From Phytoseiulus persimilis (Eukaryota; Arthropoda; Arachnida; Mesostigmata; Phytoseiidae): DNA of 64,000 nucleotides. The notes under the pieces were generated by a model. The model made no database searches. It was not told the origin of the DNA and was given only the letters and a program-made list of their open reading frames with translations. The translations under genes and the position numbers were made by a program. Location: the NCBI GenBank assembly GCA_037576195.1, contig CM075102.1:27338745-27402744 (forward strand), written 5' to 3'. This document shows, piece after piece, positions 1 through 14,500 of this stretch (positions are counted from its first letter, which is position 1; each line of letters starts with the position of its first letter).

Positions 1-3000
1 CTGACTGGCGCTTGGAGTGCGGAGGCTCCCGCGAAAGAATATGAATGTCTTTGTTTGAAAAATGTCAAAACCTCTAGCCTGATTCTTGGTGGCGGCGGAA
101 CGCTTCCTGGACAATTATCTGACTGGTTCATCTGCGAACTCTCGGGGAAACCGAGAATGCTGCAACCAATGGTGAGGCTTCGGATAGCTGGTGAGGAGCT
201 TGATGAGTGGCGCCTGAAAATCGTGCCACGAAGTATCTTCCGCGACTGAGCCAGGTCCGAACGGTCGAGTCCGAGGGCCTTAAGCGGACAGCAACCCTCC
301 TGGTGGCGAGCTAGTGGCGAGAAGCGCTCCTCGTTTTTCATACTTTTCTCCCCGCGACACGGGGGCTCGAAGCAGCGAGACAGCGACTGACCCGTGGAGA
401 AGATGCTCCTCAAGGTGCGCCTAATACTCGCGGATTTTTCTCCTCGCTGCTGCACAAAGCTGCGAGAAGAGTGGGCAGGCAGGCAGACAGATCGAGCGCG
501 CTGGTGATCAGCAAGCCAAGTAGCCGGCCGGCGCACGACCGGGTCCATTCAGGGATTAAGCATGCACTACTGGATGTTATGTTGCTTGTTCGGATGGAGC
601 AAATCGTTATGAATGCGACCGGGGGATGGTGTCCTCCGAGCAGTGGTCTTCGTCAATGCTGTCGCTGTTCTCGCAGTTGTCGTTCCTGTCGTATGATGAT
701 GTCTAATGCTCTCCATCTGGTGGAAGGACACAATCCTCAACGACACCATCGGCACAGTGACCTTGGAGTGGTCGCCACTCGCGTGCCACTCACTAGACCA
801 GCGGTGTCACCGACATGGATGTGTTGCGAGCATGTTTTTTATTTATATTTTTGCGCCCACTTCCATGTAGACATTCGTTTGTCGGCCGGTGGCTGCTTCA
901 TCTTCTCGAGAGGAAGGCGACTTGCGTTGGAACCACCAAAAAAAACCGTTTCGTATCCCGCAGCTATGATACAATTCTATCTCGTTCTGTATCCAGCCGT
1001 GGCTCGAGCTTGCCGAAGGTAAGGCTCGTCATTGTGAATGCGAGAAGTATGGCGGGCATGCACTTGGGATCGCGCACCGCGGTCGAGTACGTTCCTCTGT
1101 TTCGTACGGATACGTTCCTCAGAGGTGAATGGACGAGATGGGATTAGTGGATCGGACCGATCTGTTGATCGATTCCCGTTCGGATCCTGGTTAGCTTTGT
1201 TGGTAGGCTCGCTCGAGATGCTTTTCACCAAACAACCGAGTGCAGAGACGACTCTGCAGCAGCGGCCGCGTTCTCTGCATCCGGCCTGGGGTGTGGTGTC
1301 CTTGAACGACGGTGAGCGTCGAGCACGAGGCAGATGCCAGCCTGACTGACTGTTAGCTATGCAGCGGCGGCGGCGAGTCAGCCAACCAGGTCCTGAACTC
1401 TGGCTCCTTCCTCCTCTGACAACAGACTCGCGCGCACAGCAACGATTCCCTAAAAATAAGTCGTTCAAAAGGTTCCATTGCTGCTGGTGATGCCGGTGGT
1501 GGGCGATAAAGCTCATCGACTCGCTAGCTAGCTGGGCCCGACAGAAGCTTTACAGATAGGTAGCCGGAACGATGGTTGTGCTCGCTGCGACTCGACACTG
1601 AACTCAGAAGTTGGCCCACTCGAGCGCCCAAAACCTTTCCAGCGGAGCAAACAACGACCGACTGACTGACTGAGCCGCGGGGACCGGCTGCCTTGACCGA
1701 GACATTCGCGTGTCTCTCCTCCGCGGGAAACGAACAGAGTTCTACATTGAGCTGAAAAGAGAGAAAAGATGGAAAAGGGGAAAATACGGAACACAAAAGC
1801 AAAAAAGACCAAAACAAAGGAATGACTCAACCAAATAGGTCAAAGGGTTCGCCGCGCGGAACTCCCTGGGATGCCGCGAGCGCCAAATCTCTGAATGGAG
1901 ACAGGGATCGCACAAGTTTTTTCCCCGTCGTCTCGATCATCCCTCGGCAGTGAATCATCCGAGCGAGCGCTCAAAGACCGCCTTGCGAATCGGTTGTCAT
2001 TCCTCTGCTCGGACGTCAAACAGGAAGGTTTCCGTTCCGGCGTCCTTCCTCGATGCAGGCCGAACTCCTGACTGTCCACATCTCCGCCGCGGCATGCACC
2101 CAAGCAAGCCATGAGTTTCTCGATCGAACGACACGCGCCTCCGCGACACGGAGTCGACAGTTTACAGCGACACCGAAGGGGTCACCTGTAAACAAATACC
2201 TCGTGCCCGACTCACACTCGTTAGCTCGTCCCCCCGTCGTGAGCTCCGTTCCTCCTCCCCCACCAAAACAAAATGCTCGCTGCAGGTATGCTGCTCGGCT
2301 AGATCATCAACAACAATAACTCGGAGCCCGACTATCCGCAGTCCATAGCGCCCTAGCTGCACTTACGCATTCGTACTCCGCGGTCGCGGGGGTTGTTGGC
2401 AGGTGTAGGAATTGTTGTCGATGGGGGTGTCGAGTTTGTTTTTTTATCCATCTCGATGGTTGTTGTTGTTGTGCGATGCGGCATCGAAAGCGCCCATGTT
2501 TTTGTCGATTGACTTCACGGCTCCGAGCCCCAAACGAGGAGCACTTGCCAGCTCTCGGGACGGGCCTGCTGGCTGTTCGACGGGCGGGTGGATCGGAAAT
2601 GTCCGTCTTCCGATTGAAATCCGCTCGCCTGCCCGATCGAAGGCAAGGCACGAAAAGCAACGAGGTAAAGGGTTGTGAATTGAATTTTGCGTCCTGTGCA
2701 AATATATGCAGATTGCTCGTCTGCAGCAACCGAACGGCTCTCTGAAGGGTGAGGTAGGTTAGGGAGACCCGACCAACCGACCGATTGATGCTCCCGGGTT
2801 ACTTTGCAGATAATAGCTTCCAACCCATCCCAACGCTACGATGCCCCACGAAGCGCCCAAGAGAGGAAAAAAAGGGGACTTGGCCAAAAAGCAAAGCGCC
2901 ATAGCAGTGGATTTACTGAGAATGACTCTGATATTGCGCTGCCCGGAAGAGCACGCGGACTCTGATATACTCAAAATGTACAGATCGATTACCCCTGATA

Positions 3001-4020
3001 CAGAAATTTATCCTGGGAGCCTCGATCTATTTTGCTCCTCACTTGGGCTGTTCTGAGCGTCGTCATGCGGGAACCAACTGAAAATGAAGGGCGAGGAGGG
3101 ACACGAAACTGTGGGCACGACAAGACGACAAACGGGAGGATACCTCTCCTGGAGTTGTGTTATGCGACGAGACCCTGGAGTGTGGTGAGTTAAAGTATTA
3201 GCTGCGAGCCGTCTGATGAACAGTGTCAGAATGCTCGGAGATCAAGAGACGCAGGACATTCAAATTTTGTTTTTTTCCCCTTTGTTTAGCGAGAGGCGGG
3301 TCAGCGGGAGCTCACTTTCATTTTTTCCCGCCTTTTAAACTTGGCCGTATATGAGCACGCACACGAAGCCTCTCCCTTGGCAGAACAGGCGAACGGGACA
3401 GCGAGCGGGCGAGCGGAGCCAGGGGTCTAATACCTGAGATTACCGGCGATCGCGCAAAAAATTCAAACGCTCCGCCGGCCGCGAAGGAAGCAACGATTCC
3501 TTCTTCCAGCGCCGGCCAGCATATAGACACGGCTTGCAGCCTGATCATGCGGCGGCTGCGCAGGCCTCGCAATAAATACAGATTAGGGTAACGCAGTCGA
3601 CAGAGGCGTTGATCATCAAGAACGGAACGCACTGGAATCGATCATCGGAAGAATCTTCCATGCCGAGCATCGAATTAGAGAATCTATGGGGTGTCCTGAG
3701 CACTCCTAGCTGAACTTCCGTACACTTGCATGATGTCGTTGCAGTTCGTCGTCGAGACCGCGGCTGGGTTTCGCAGTCGAGAGTGAGGAGAGACAGGAGA
3801 ATGTTCTCTTAGTTCCACATTTACGTGTCGCTTAGTTTTGAGACGACAACGACTGCGACGGGTTGCTCGCTACGGTTTTGACTTGGTCTCTTTTATCTTC
3901 CGCAGTCGTTTCCCCGTCCGTTTGTCGGCGAGTGCGTGTGTTCTTCGCCGTTTTTTTCTCCCTTCGTTCTCCGCTGGTTGTGCCTGCCGTTGCCGCTGAC
4001 TGTCGGTCGGTCGGCCGACC

Positions 4021-4044
4021 GGCCTGCCTGCCTGCCTGCCTGCC
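4021..4044. repeat. (CTGC)n microsatellite
   Basis: A run of about five to six CTGC/CCTG units within a wider pyrimidine- and CpG-rich patch. The overlapping open frames on both strands here are low-complexity by-products. Confidence 0.9.
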
Positions 4045-4580
4045 GCAGCTCAGTTCCATTTTTAAGCAATCAACGACAGACGCCGGGCGAGGAGCACGCG
4101 ACCGAGGGACATGTCTTGGCATACACACACATACAGACCGACCGACGGCCCCCTTTTCCCTTTCCCCAATTTCATCCTCCGCCGTTGGTCCGAAGCCTCT
4201 CTCGCTCTTGCCCCCGCCGCCGCTGCCACCACTGATGCTCGGCCAGTCTCTTGCTTTGCCCCGGAAGAAAATGGCGGAGAGGACAGGGGCACGGGGAGCA
4301 CGGGAGGGGGCGGCAGGGAGCAGCTCAGGGTGGCCAGCCGGCAAGCGAGGCAGGCAGCCATCGCTAAAAACTTTGCTATTTTTTAAAGCCGGCCGACGAG
4401 AGCGCCCCCTAGAGCGAGAGGGGCGACGGGAAACAAAGTCGGGGGGAGGGGGGCTACAACAGCTGAGGGGGAAACTTTGAAGAACGCATGGGTAGGGCTC
4501 GGGGAAGGGATTCTGAAGAACGCGGCCCCGAGGTGGTGGGCATCGCAATTAGTCCAGGGGAGTGGCCCCGGCCTGGGTCA

Positions 4581-4614
4581 GGACGACGACGATGACGACG
4601 AAGAAGAAGAAAAG
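4581..4614. repeat. GAC/GAA trinucleotide tract
   Basis: Imperfect GAC repeats run into GAA repeats, with one GAT interruption. A similar GAC run lies at 4804-4825. Confidence 0.85.
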
Positions 4615-4803
4615 GGCGGGTAGAGAGGGAAGCTGGCGGGAAGGCAGGCAGCTCTTTTTTATTCAGCTTTGCTTTTGCTGCTAACAATCGGACGTTTTTG
4701 TTGCATGCCGTAGTTTCTTTCCGTCCTCCTGCTATTTTTTCTCCTGGTGCAGGTGCTGGCGGGGGTGGTGTTGGTCGCGACCGTAGGATGGAGAAACCAA
4801 ATG

Positions 4804-4825
4804 AGACGACGACGACGACGAAGAA
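4804..4825. repeat. (GAC)n tract
   Basis: A short, nearly perfect GAC run followed by an A-rich stretch. It is one of several CGA/GAC-type runs in the left block. Confidence 0.85.
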
Positions 4826-7047
4826 AAAGAGCGATCTGTCTTCCAAACACGCTTAATTAAGATGGGAATAAACGCACGCAACTAAGCAGCGCGTCTGCCT
4901 GTTCGTTGTCGATCCGCTACCTGCCTCTCTCAGAGCGAAGAGGAAAACAGAGGAATTCTTTTTTTTTTGCGCCGGTTTTCCCAAAGAATGAGGAACCGCG
5001 CGGCAGAAGGGCATACACCCACACCCACGAAGGAGAGAACGACGAGACTCACGACCACCTTCAAGGTGATCGATCTTCTTTTCCGCTCTGCCGGTTTTAT
5101 CGTCAACCTGTTCAGTGTTTTGCGCTTCCCTGATCCTCCTCGCTCGGATCCTTGTGAAACTTCCATTCGACCCTTCGCCGTCGTTGAGTCCTTAGCCTCG
5201 ACGCTGGGCCTGAGATGTGGTCCTCGGTTTTGAGCTTATCGAAGAATCTTCGATGAAGGCTCTCAGAATCCCCGAGGCAAGGACGTTTGTGTTCTGAACG
5301 TTCAACGCTCGTGCGTGTTCTTGTTGATACCGACTGGGCATTTTATGGAGTTTCTCCGCAGCCTGGGAACAACTAGGCGATCGTTCCGCTCTTGTTTCCT
5401 CTCTGAATTCGGTCGCCGCAGTCTTGCAGCCGGCGCTCGCGGAGTTGAAACTCCTCTGAGAGTATTAGTCGAATGTCGACCGGAGTTCTTTTCCCCTCGA
5501 GGCGGCCCTCGGACCGGTCTCCCTGCTCCGTCCGACGGTTCGTTTGTCCGTCCATCCTTCTCCTGCTTTTTCCCTTGCTTGCTCACCCAGTCGACGTTGG
5601 CACGGGGTGTGTAATCCTTTTACTCCTAGGTCCCTATTTCCATTCGTTGGTTGGTTCGTTCTTCTTATTACTTATGGCCTTAAGGGGTGCTTGCCTCGCT
5701 CGCTGGGCAAGCCGGTCGAGCTGCCGTCCGTCCGTCGGTCTCTAGGTCCAAGCCAGCTAACTCTCTCGTCGAGAGCCCCTCGACGGACCAAGCAGTCGAC
5801 GGCGGCGCTCGCTTGGAGGAGTATTTGAATTTTTTCTCTCTCCTCCTCCTCGGCAGCGGCGGCGTCGTCGTTCTTCTATTTTTTTTTTCTTAATGCCCCA
5901 CCGAGCACAAGATCCCTGAGCAGTAGGCTTCCACGTCTAGGACAACCCTCCAACTCGGTCGAGCAGAGAAGCAACCAACCAATGGACCACTGGCGCTGCC
6001 CTTGCCTTGGAAAAAAAAGAGTGAGGAACCACGACCGGTGCCGAAGCGCACTGCAGAAAAGCTTACGGAGCGCTTCCCAGTTCGTCGATGATTTCGGAAT
6101 CCTTCAGTTGTTGAACAGCTCTCAATTTACTCGGAGAGCCAGTAGCGGCGGCAGCGACGGCGTCGTAGTCGTCGTCGCTCTTCTCATCTCCGGAATCCTT
6201 CAGATCCACCTGCGCCTCGCTCGCCTTGAGCTTTTTCCCGTAGTTTTCGCTTCCGTACGTATCCTCCCTGCTTCTAAATCAATGCTCTGGTCGATACCTA
6301 CGAAACTCCGAAATGGCGAGATGCCCTTGGAGTCTTCGAGTGGTCCGAGCGCCTTTCGGTCCAGCTGGCGGACCTCGACGAAGCCTCTATCAGAGTCCGA
6401 CGATTACGGAAGAATGTGGACTGAAATTCAGACGAGCATAATCTGTTACAGTCGAGTGACTGACTAACTGACTGGACGAATAAAATATTCATGATACAAG
6501 CCTCAGCAACGTGGCGATATCGGTTGCTCGAACCCCGTCGCCGAAACTTCAGGTCTGTTGGTCTGGCTCGACTTCAACCCTTCCGTTGAGAACGATACCG
6601 AGAGATTGAATGAATGAAGGAAATTCGAACGATGAATGAAACAACCGAGCACGGCCCTTCCGCCGAAAGGAAGGGTGGCGGTACCGATAGGGTTGCTTGC
6701 TTGTTCTTAGCACTAAAAAAACCGAATGTCGTCTCGATTGATTCGAGAGTGGATTTCATTTGAGACGAATCGAAAACTCATGAAGACATCCCGTTCCGGC
6801 GGCAATCACAAAAAAAAAATGAGGCTTCCGGCGCAAGCGAGCCTGCCGGCCGGCTACAGCTGGGTACTACTGTTTCGTACAGCCTACCTCAGATGGGCCA
6901 TTTTTTTCTCCCGCGTTCGCTCGCTCTCGAGCCGATAGAGGTGCACCGTCTTCACGAGCACTTGCTAGTCGGGCGAGAGACCTCCGCCGGAACTAAAAAA
7001 ATCCAAAGCCAGCCAGATGAACTTTCTCTCTAGCGGGCTCGCTCGCG

Positions 7048-7066
7048 CGTTCGTTCGTTCGTTCGC
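7048..7066. repeat. (CGTT)n microsatellite
   Basis: Four tandem GTTC units, embedded in a longer GCTCG-rich stretch at about 7036-7082. Confidence 0.85.
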
Positions 7067-9445
7067 CTGTCCGCTCGCTCGGACTGAGGTGTACCGCCCG
7101 CTTCGCCTGAGCAAAGTACTCCGGCTCCGAGCGGGACTCACCTGAGGACGGAAGAAGATCGCACTGATTCAAAATCATCCCGAGCGAGCGAACGGGGAGA
7201 CGACCGTCGACCGGGCGTCCGACCGACCGACCGACAAATCAGCGCTCGAAGAGATCAATGCCGAGTTCTATTGGAGAATCTCAAGGGGAAACGCCATGCA
7301 ACGGAAGTGACGCGAGTAGAAACCCAGCGAGAAGCAACCAACAAGCGAGCAAAACAGAGCGGAATGTTTTTTAGCTTTCAACGACCCAAGAGCAGCGTCC
7401 AGTGATGGCTGGCCGCGGCTCGAGCAGCCGTGTTTTCGAATAGGTAGATCCTTGTTCAAAGCAACAAGTTCCAATCGGACACACGCGAACCATTTTTCAA
7501 AATGTTGTGATCCACAACGCGAACTGGGGATCAACCTCTCCATCCAGATCTTTCGCGATCCAGCGCTGAGTCGCTCGGGCGAAACAACGTCGGTGGCAAG
7601 GATTCCTCATCAATGCCGGAGAAGAGCACGCCCGTCAGGATGGCATTTCACTGCTGGGAGTCGGCACGGGGCTCTCTCTTTCCCTCTTTTTATTCTTTGC
7701 CGTGTGCACTCGCGCCGGCTCTTGAAAACTCGAACTCAACCTAACGGAAATGACCGTTTCGAATTTAATCTACCGTTTTAAGGTCTATAAAGGACAAGTG
7801 AGGGAATGGAAGGGTTCGTCTCCGCCGCAGTTTTCATTCCCCCAGCCGCGGCATGGAGAGCCCCATGGAAAGCATTCCCGCCGTGTGTATCACACACTCG
7901 CCGGCATACGAGCCAGGAGAGTTTAGCTGCGCTTCTCGAAGTCACCGAGTTCGTCCGCAGTTTTTTGTTCCTCTCCACCAAGAGTCAAATGGACCGTCTG
8001 AAAGATACTCCCTTGGAGATATCGGGGGTCGCCCCAATAAATTCCACAGACACCTCAATTTGAAGCGAGGTGTAGGAGACCAGCCGCGGCCTGGACCGAA
8101 GATAAAGAAACGGATAGAGCACCGCCGCCCCATGACACCATCGTCCGGCGATCACGCCGTTCCCACCGGTGTGTTTCGCGACGTTCGCAAACGCAAACCT
8201 GGGTTGGGTTTCCTTTGTGTCGTTCGATCCCTGAACGGAGATTCGCAGACTGCGTGAAGCGCTCGGTTTTGTTGGTGGTTGACGAGGAAAGGACGAGAAT
8301 ATCGAATTTTATTTCTCCACCGCAACGACGACGAGAGCTCGGTCGGTGCTGATGGTGGTGGCGAAAGACGGTTTTCCGAAGAAGTCGAAATGATAGTTGC
8401 TAGGCCTTCGAAGCCAATGATGTCACCGCCCTCCTTCCATTCGATCGTGAGAGCTGAACTCCGGGGAAAGAAGGAGGAGAGCGAAGAGACAACTGCTAGA
8501 TTGAGACGGCACGGGCCGGGACTTTTCGATATTTGCTTGCCGTTTCTGTCTTTTGGTCGTTGCTGAAATTTATTGCCAATCGATCAATACTCTCTGTCGA
8601 TGTTGGCTCCCTCGGACCGAGATGGCGCAAGGGAAGAAATATTTCCGAGTCCTGGTGCCACAAGCCAAGGAGTTCCTCGGAGCTCCTCGCGTGTCATCGC
8701 CTGGTATGTTACGCATAGAAGGTTCCGAGTCCGATTGCAATTAAACAAGTGCTCGGGAGAAGCATACAACGCAGCACCGTTCCAGCGCAGGAGCGCTCTG
8801 CGCAGGTTCAGGAACACTCCGTCTCGAGAGGCAACAAATCGAGGCCGTATCGAGCAACGCTCGGTTGCGAAGAAGGAGTTTATTATTCCGCCGTCGATGA
8901 AAAACAAAGCCGCGGACTGGCACGAGCAGTGCGTGTTTGTTTTCTCTCCTTCCCAACCTCTATTTAGCCTCTGCAAGTTAAGATCGATCTTGTTTTGCTG
9001 TGGCGCTTTCCCGTCACTCATCCATTCAGTGAGTCAAGGTCAGCGAACGAGATGGATTAGAGGTGTCTTCGAGTTCCGTTGCGCCGAACGGCTCATTGAG
9101 TAGATGCTCAATTCACCGATTTCTAGCCCTGGTTGTCTGTGAGGCGTTCAATCAAAATCTGCCACTTTGCATCCGAAAACCTCGGTTCATTCGATACGAT
9201 TATTCTGTGACACTCTCGACCGTTTAATTGATTGCTCGGCTACTTTCGACGAGTTTCTCGTCCGCCCGCCGAAGACTTCCACTGGGTCGCTCGTAGAAGG
9301 ATGAACAGAGCCATGGGGAACAGAGAGCAATCCGACCCGAAACGGCGAAAGAAAAAGTGTTGAATCTGAGGAAACAGCCCCGCGCTCAACGAATCAAAAA
9401 GGGATACCAGCGCTCGTGTCCCAGTTGATGTTTTGGATGCAGAGT

Positions 9446-9477
9446 TGATGATGGTGATGATGATGATGTTGTTGTTG
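9446..9477. repeat. GAT/GTT trinucleotide tract
   Basis: GATGATG units interrupted by GGT and followed by GTT units. Confidence 0.8.
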
Positions 9478-10617
9478 GGCCAATTTGTCGCTGCGAGGGC
9501 GATGCGAGCTAAGTGAGCGCTCGGCGAGAGCTCCACTCAAGTGCGCCGCTGCCTCCGCTTGTTGTTTAGGGGTGGTAGGTGCTCGACTCGATGTTTAGCT
9601 GTTTGGCCGGATCGCCGCATGGATTGCTTCGCGGGTGGATGGGTGGGTGGAAAGCCAAATAAAAATTCCTCACCACCGTTGCTGATATCATCAACAACAA
9701 CAACAGCGGACGCAAACTCACGAATGCAAAGTGACATCGATCGGAGGCAAGCGGGGGAGGTTTGAGAGGGTGCGTCCAGAGGAGAGCGAGCGAGGATGTT
9801 TACCAGGCGCCGGCCGAGTGGATTGCGGAGAGATTCGCTCAGTTGGCGAGTCGGTGAATTCGCAAAGACGAGCTGCAATCGCCCTGAATGTCCTCGGAGG
9901 ACACAATATTTTTGGCGACCTAATCGCTAGCCAATGATTGAAGGGGAGTCAGCTAGAACAACAATGCGCCAACGGATACCAAACTTTTGCGCTGCGATGC
10001 GTCGGGACGGCGTCTCCCAATCGGCTGGCGATAGAAAATCACCCAACGAGTGGCTCCCGGCGCCCGACGATGGGAGGGAAGGTGCGGCCTTGTTTCTCCA
10101 ACGGTTTCACCCCTAACACCGCGGAGGAAATCCTCTGGATTCCAGTCATTGTTTCCTGCGCGGTCCCATTCTCGTTGACAGGATCACCGTGCTGACCTCT
10201 GCTGCGTTGACGCCGTTCAGCCGTCTCGAGACATTCGCTAGACATTCAGAGGTGTCGGGTTCCCCGGGAGCGAGCAAGGAAAGAAGGAAGACAAAGACGA
10301 TGAGTAGGAGTTATTCAGTTGTCCACATCCGGCGTATTCGCACGCTGTTCCAGTCTCCGATTTCATGGGGTCAGTCCAATTACCATCAATCTCAACGAGC
10401 TCATTGGCCATTTCGGCCCGCGAATGATGATTTTGGAAGCTTTAGTTGAACTCAGTCAGTGTAAGAGGGGAAAGAAACTGTCGCTCCCGTGAGGCTCGGA
10501 GGACGAGCCTCGTCCCCGCATTATTTCGTTTGAGGCGTTATCCCCAAGTGGCATACAGGAGGCAAAGGCTCGCTCGGTAGAAGAGGCGGGTTAGCGGCTG
10601 GAGGCTCGAACGACGAG

Positions 10618-10680
10618 AACGGCGGCGGCGGCGGCTGCAGTGGTGGTGATGGCGGCGGCGGCGGTAGCAGCGGCAGCAGA
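10618..10680. repeat. GGC/GCA-rich trinucleotide tract
   Basis: Two GGC runs are separated by a GGT-rich stretch and followed by GCAGC units. The Ala-, Ser- or His-rich frames that cross it are a consequence of the repeat. Confidence 0.85.
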
Positions 10681-11495
10681 CGGCCGACCGAAGCTTATGC
10701 AAAGCAACGCAGGCAAACAAGCCCCGCCTTTCGGGCCCCGTGTCCCTTGCGTCCTCGCCGTCGGTCGGAGATCTTCTCGGGCCCTGGCTGCCTGCGCGGA
10801 CGGCTGAAGCAGGCAGCCAGGCGAACATGCAAGCGATCCTCCAAAGCAAGCAGCCTGGACGGCCGTCATCCAGCCTTCCACTCAGGGCGCTGCTGCGGGG
10901 ACGGTGGCGTGCATGGATGATGGCAAGGCCCTCCTACTCTTCCTTTCTCGAGCCCGTAGAAACGGCGGCTGCTCGGGCCGCTGCGGCTCTCGAAGCTAAA
11001 CAAAAGAGGAGCCTTCCAACAGGATCTCTTTTCTGTCTCCATCAGAGCCCACTCGAACGAGGAGCGGAGAGAGTTCTTTCTAGGGTGGAAGTAGCAGCTT
11101 CGTCGGAGGCGCAATAACGATGGCGGCACCTTGCCTCCGCTGCGATCAGAATTTGAACTTCAGAACGTACCCGACCGGAGAGGGGGTGTCGAGGGGCCTG
11201 GTTGCATTCTCCGATGGGGGACAAGGGGTCCGGCACTGGTTCTGATCCAAGTGCGACGTACGGCTAACGACGACAGCGACAACAACGGCGAACGACAAGC
11301 TCCACGTGAAGACTCTAGCGACTTCCGGCGCCGTTAACTTCCGGTGTAGATGACTTCCTTGGCTATGGTCCCGTGCTGCGAGTCAGTCCGACCGCCAGTC
11401 AGTCGCTCGCTCGCTCGCTCGGTGGGGCAATCAGTGAACCTCACTACTTACCCCTTTGAGGTTCGTCGTGGTCGTGACCCCGTCATTGTCGTTGT

Positions 11496-11522
11496 CGCCG
11501 CCGCCGCCGCCGCCATTGCCGC
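11496..11522. repeat. (GCC)n tract
   Basis: Six GCC units in a row followed by an imperfect unit. A GCTC run lies just upstream at 11403-11421. Confidence 0.85.
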
Positions 11523-14500
11523 GTATAGAGGAGCTCGATGCCTAGCTGAGCCTTTACAGCGGCGCCGGCGGCGGACTCAGTAGTCACAATGCAGCCATTA
11601 AAAAGTGCTCCCCTCTTGTGAGCTATGTGTAAAAAATGCTCTGCCCCTGTCCGCTCGCCCCCTCCGCCCGGTTGGCGGGCGGGCGAGCGAGCGGCCGACC
11701 CCTTGCGAGTCCTGGCCATCCTCAGCTAGAGAGCAGTTCGAGTAAGAAATGAGACTACGACAACGACGACGACGCATACGAAGACTAAGAGGAGAAAGAG
11801 AAGGAGGGTTAGTACATAAAAAAACGAAAAAGGGTGCGGCCGATGATGTCATCAGAACAGCCCGCTGCTCGTCCACCATCGCCACTACCGCTACCATCAG
11901 TCGGCGACAGCGGCAGCAGCTAGCCTAGAGCACACAGGCACGAGACTCATCTTAACTATGGCCACTCATTCAGTGACGCGTAGAGATCCCTCGTACTCTC
12001 TTATTCCTCGAAACTCCGTCCACCAAGTGCAGTCCGAACGAATCATTTCGAATTATGCTCCACTCCAACGTCGTTGACGTAGACGACCACCCCGATCGCC
12101 TACTTATCCCCCTCTCCGGTATAGCAGCAAGACCCCTATAACTACCGAGAAAGGTCCAGCGGCTATTCCTCTCCGCTGGAACGGATTGAACTCCCCTCAC
12201 TCTTTGTGCAGCCGATTCGGATCGGAGGGAGGAAACGGAGGCGAAGGAAGGGTCAGTTGTATTGGACGATGACACCAGCTGTTCGACCACCCCAAAACCG
12301 AGGACCCCTGACCCGCTGCGGGGCGTTCGCCAATTTCAATCGAACCGTTTCCACCTACAATGCCATCGGCGTTTATACCGGCGACGGTTCTTTGCGAGAA
12401 CGAACTTATCCTCCGAGAATCGATAAATCTACAGTTAGGGCTACTCAGACTGCAGGTTTCTCGCTGGAGGTTCAGCACCTGTAAGACCGTGATGAAAACC
12501 GCGGGTGGAAACTCTGTTCCTCACAGCGGTATCGCGTGAGCTTGTTCTTCATCCGTAGGTGGTAGTGGTGGTGGCAGAAAGGGAGAGGAATCGAAGTTTT
12601 CCCAACATCGGATGAGCGTTCGTCCTGACTGAATCCGTTCCCATGTTCTTCCTCCCCTCGCATCGTTCCGAACCCTTTGTTTCAAACTGTTTCTTCGATG
12701 TGGTGCGTCTCTTCTTCGGCCGCCCAAAAAATCTCCTCAAGGAAACTGAAAGACCGATTCGCCTGCAGCTACAGCTGCCATTTTGAAAGTTGGAGTTATT
12801 GTAAGCGAGATTTTTTCCCTGATGATGTTCTCGCCGTTGTTGAAGGAATTAGTACTCACGGGAAGGTTCCGAGCACTCGGTCCGTAGAGCTCTGAGATGA
12901 TAGATCGCTCGATGGCGGACTCAGCCGCTGCTTCTATGAGCAGTACACGGCCGTCATTATCCCCGAAACAATAGAATTCGGGATTATCACTCGAAAATCA
13001 TTATTCAGATGATCGGAATCATCTACTCGAGTTCAATGTACCAAGTGGATGCTCGATCTCAATCTACGACGCGAGTTGGGAAATTGATATCTTGCGTGGC
13101 TAGTCGTCGGCCATTCGAATTCGCTGATGCTCAACCCTTTCCCGGGCCTCAAATCGCTATCCAAAGACACCGGACAGGTTCTGGGCAACTCTGCGAGCAC
13201 TGCACCGTGGAGCGAACTTTGTCTTTGGGACGACGTTTTTACGTGGCAGTGGCTCGACGCTCCTTCGGTACGAGACGCGCTGTGACCGAAGACGTCAGCT
13301 TCCGGCACCGGTGGAATTAAGTTCCGGAATCCTGCCTCTCGGCACACATGCATCGGGCAGAAGGGGCGAGAACAGATGAACAGTCCTGCATCCAAACAAG
13401 AATCGGCAATCGTCAAACCAAAGTGAGCGTTCGCGGGGAAATTGTGGGAAGCGCAAGCCTGGGTGGGAAACTTGCAACGGGGATGATGCGATCCTGGCCA
13501 CGCTTTCGGGCCGCTTGTGGGATGGTGTTCAATTTGGTTCGGGATGTCCCGACGGGCAAGTCAACTGAACTGAACGGAGGTAAATATATGATATGGCTCG
13601 ACTGGATGGCCGGCCGCCTGCTTGGAGGCAGCAGCCCGCCTGTGGGGCGATACGCTATCTGCTGGCTGCGCCTGTCGCTGGTTCGTTTGACCGCAAGCGT
13701 TCGCAAGGGACTCGTAAAAGCGCTCGAACTCCAAACTGCTCATCCAACAACTTGAGAGACAGGCAAACTTTTCTCCTCGCCTCCGCCGCTGATGCTCCGA
13801 GGGAGCTCTGTCCAACGTTACGACAACAGACTTTCAAGCAGCACACCCGGGGTCAGCGCTCGCTCATCAACACGGAGCGTGGAGACGATGATCATCAAAT
13901 GCACGGTGAGAGCCGGGGCTTCTCTTGCGGTGGCCGCAAGTCACTCTGACCTTTCTTTGCGTCGCTTACCGTGGCGAGCATGGCTGTTGTCAGTCGTCCT
14001 GTATGCGAGTCCTGCTCAGCTATTGTCCGCTCCCAATTACTGTCAGCGCCAGCTCACGGCGAATTGGTTGAGCGTGATCGATGGCCTTCAGTTCACAAGG
14101 CCCATGTGCCCACCGGTTTGGCCTCCGGGACGTTCGCTCGTGTGCCGCCCACACCGAGTACATTCCGCCAGGAGCCGGCGGCGGCCGTGAGGTCCTGCGG
14201 CGCCGGCTTTTAGCGCGTTTTCGTCGCCGGGACGACTTACCGTTTCTGGAGGGTTTTTTTTTATGCAACGGCAAGAGGCGTTTGAGGATTTCGCTGACGT
14301 TTCGGCCGCGTCGCCCGAAAACGGGGCGATACAGTTCGGACTCCAATAGGCAGATCTATCGGGGTGGGCAACCAGACTCACTCGCCCTGGAGTTGGAGGT
14401 ATTTGTCTGGAAACGGGATTCCTCCGGACGTGTGAGGTGCTGTTTTGCAACGAATTCCCCCTGTTTCCGCGACAGAGACGGAGAATGCGTCGTTGTATGT

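Noticed and set aside
3832..4548. Overlapping open frames of 238 and 205 codons on opposite strands
   Set aside because: Both translations are low-complexity and arise from CpG-rich simple-sequence DNA; no domain and no splice context.
6515..6545. tRNA B-box-like strings
   Set aside because: Matches such as CTCGAACCCC here and GTTCGATCCC at about 8221 lack pairing arms and an A box, so no tRNA was called.
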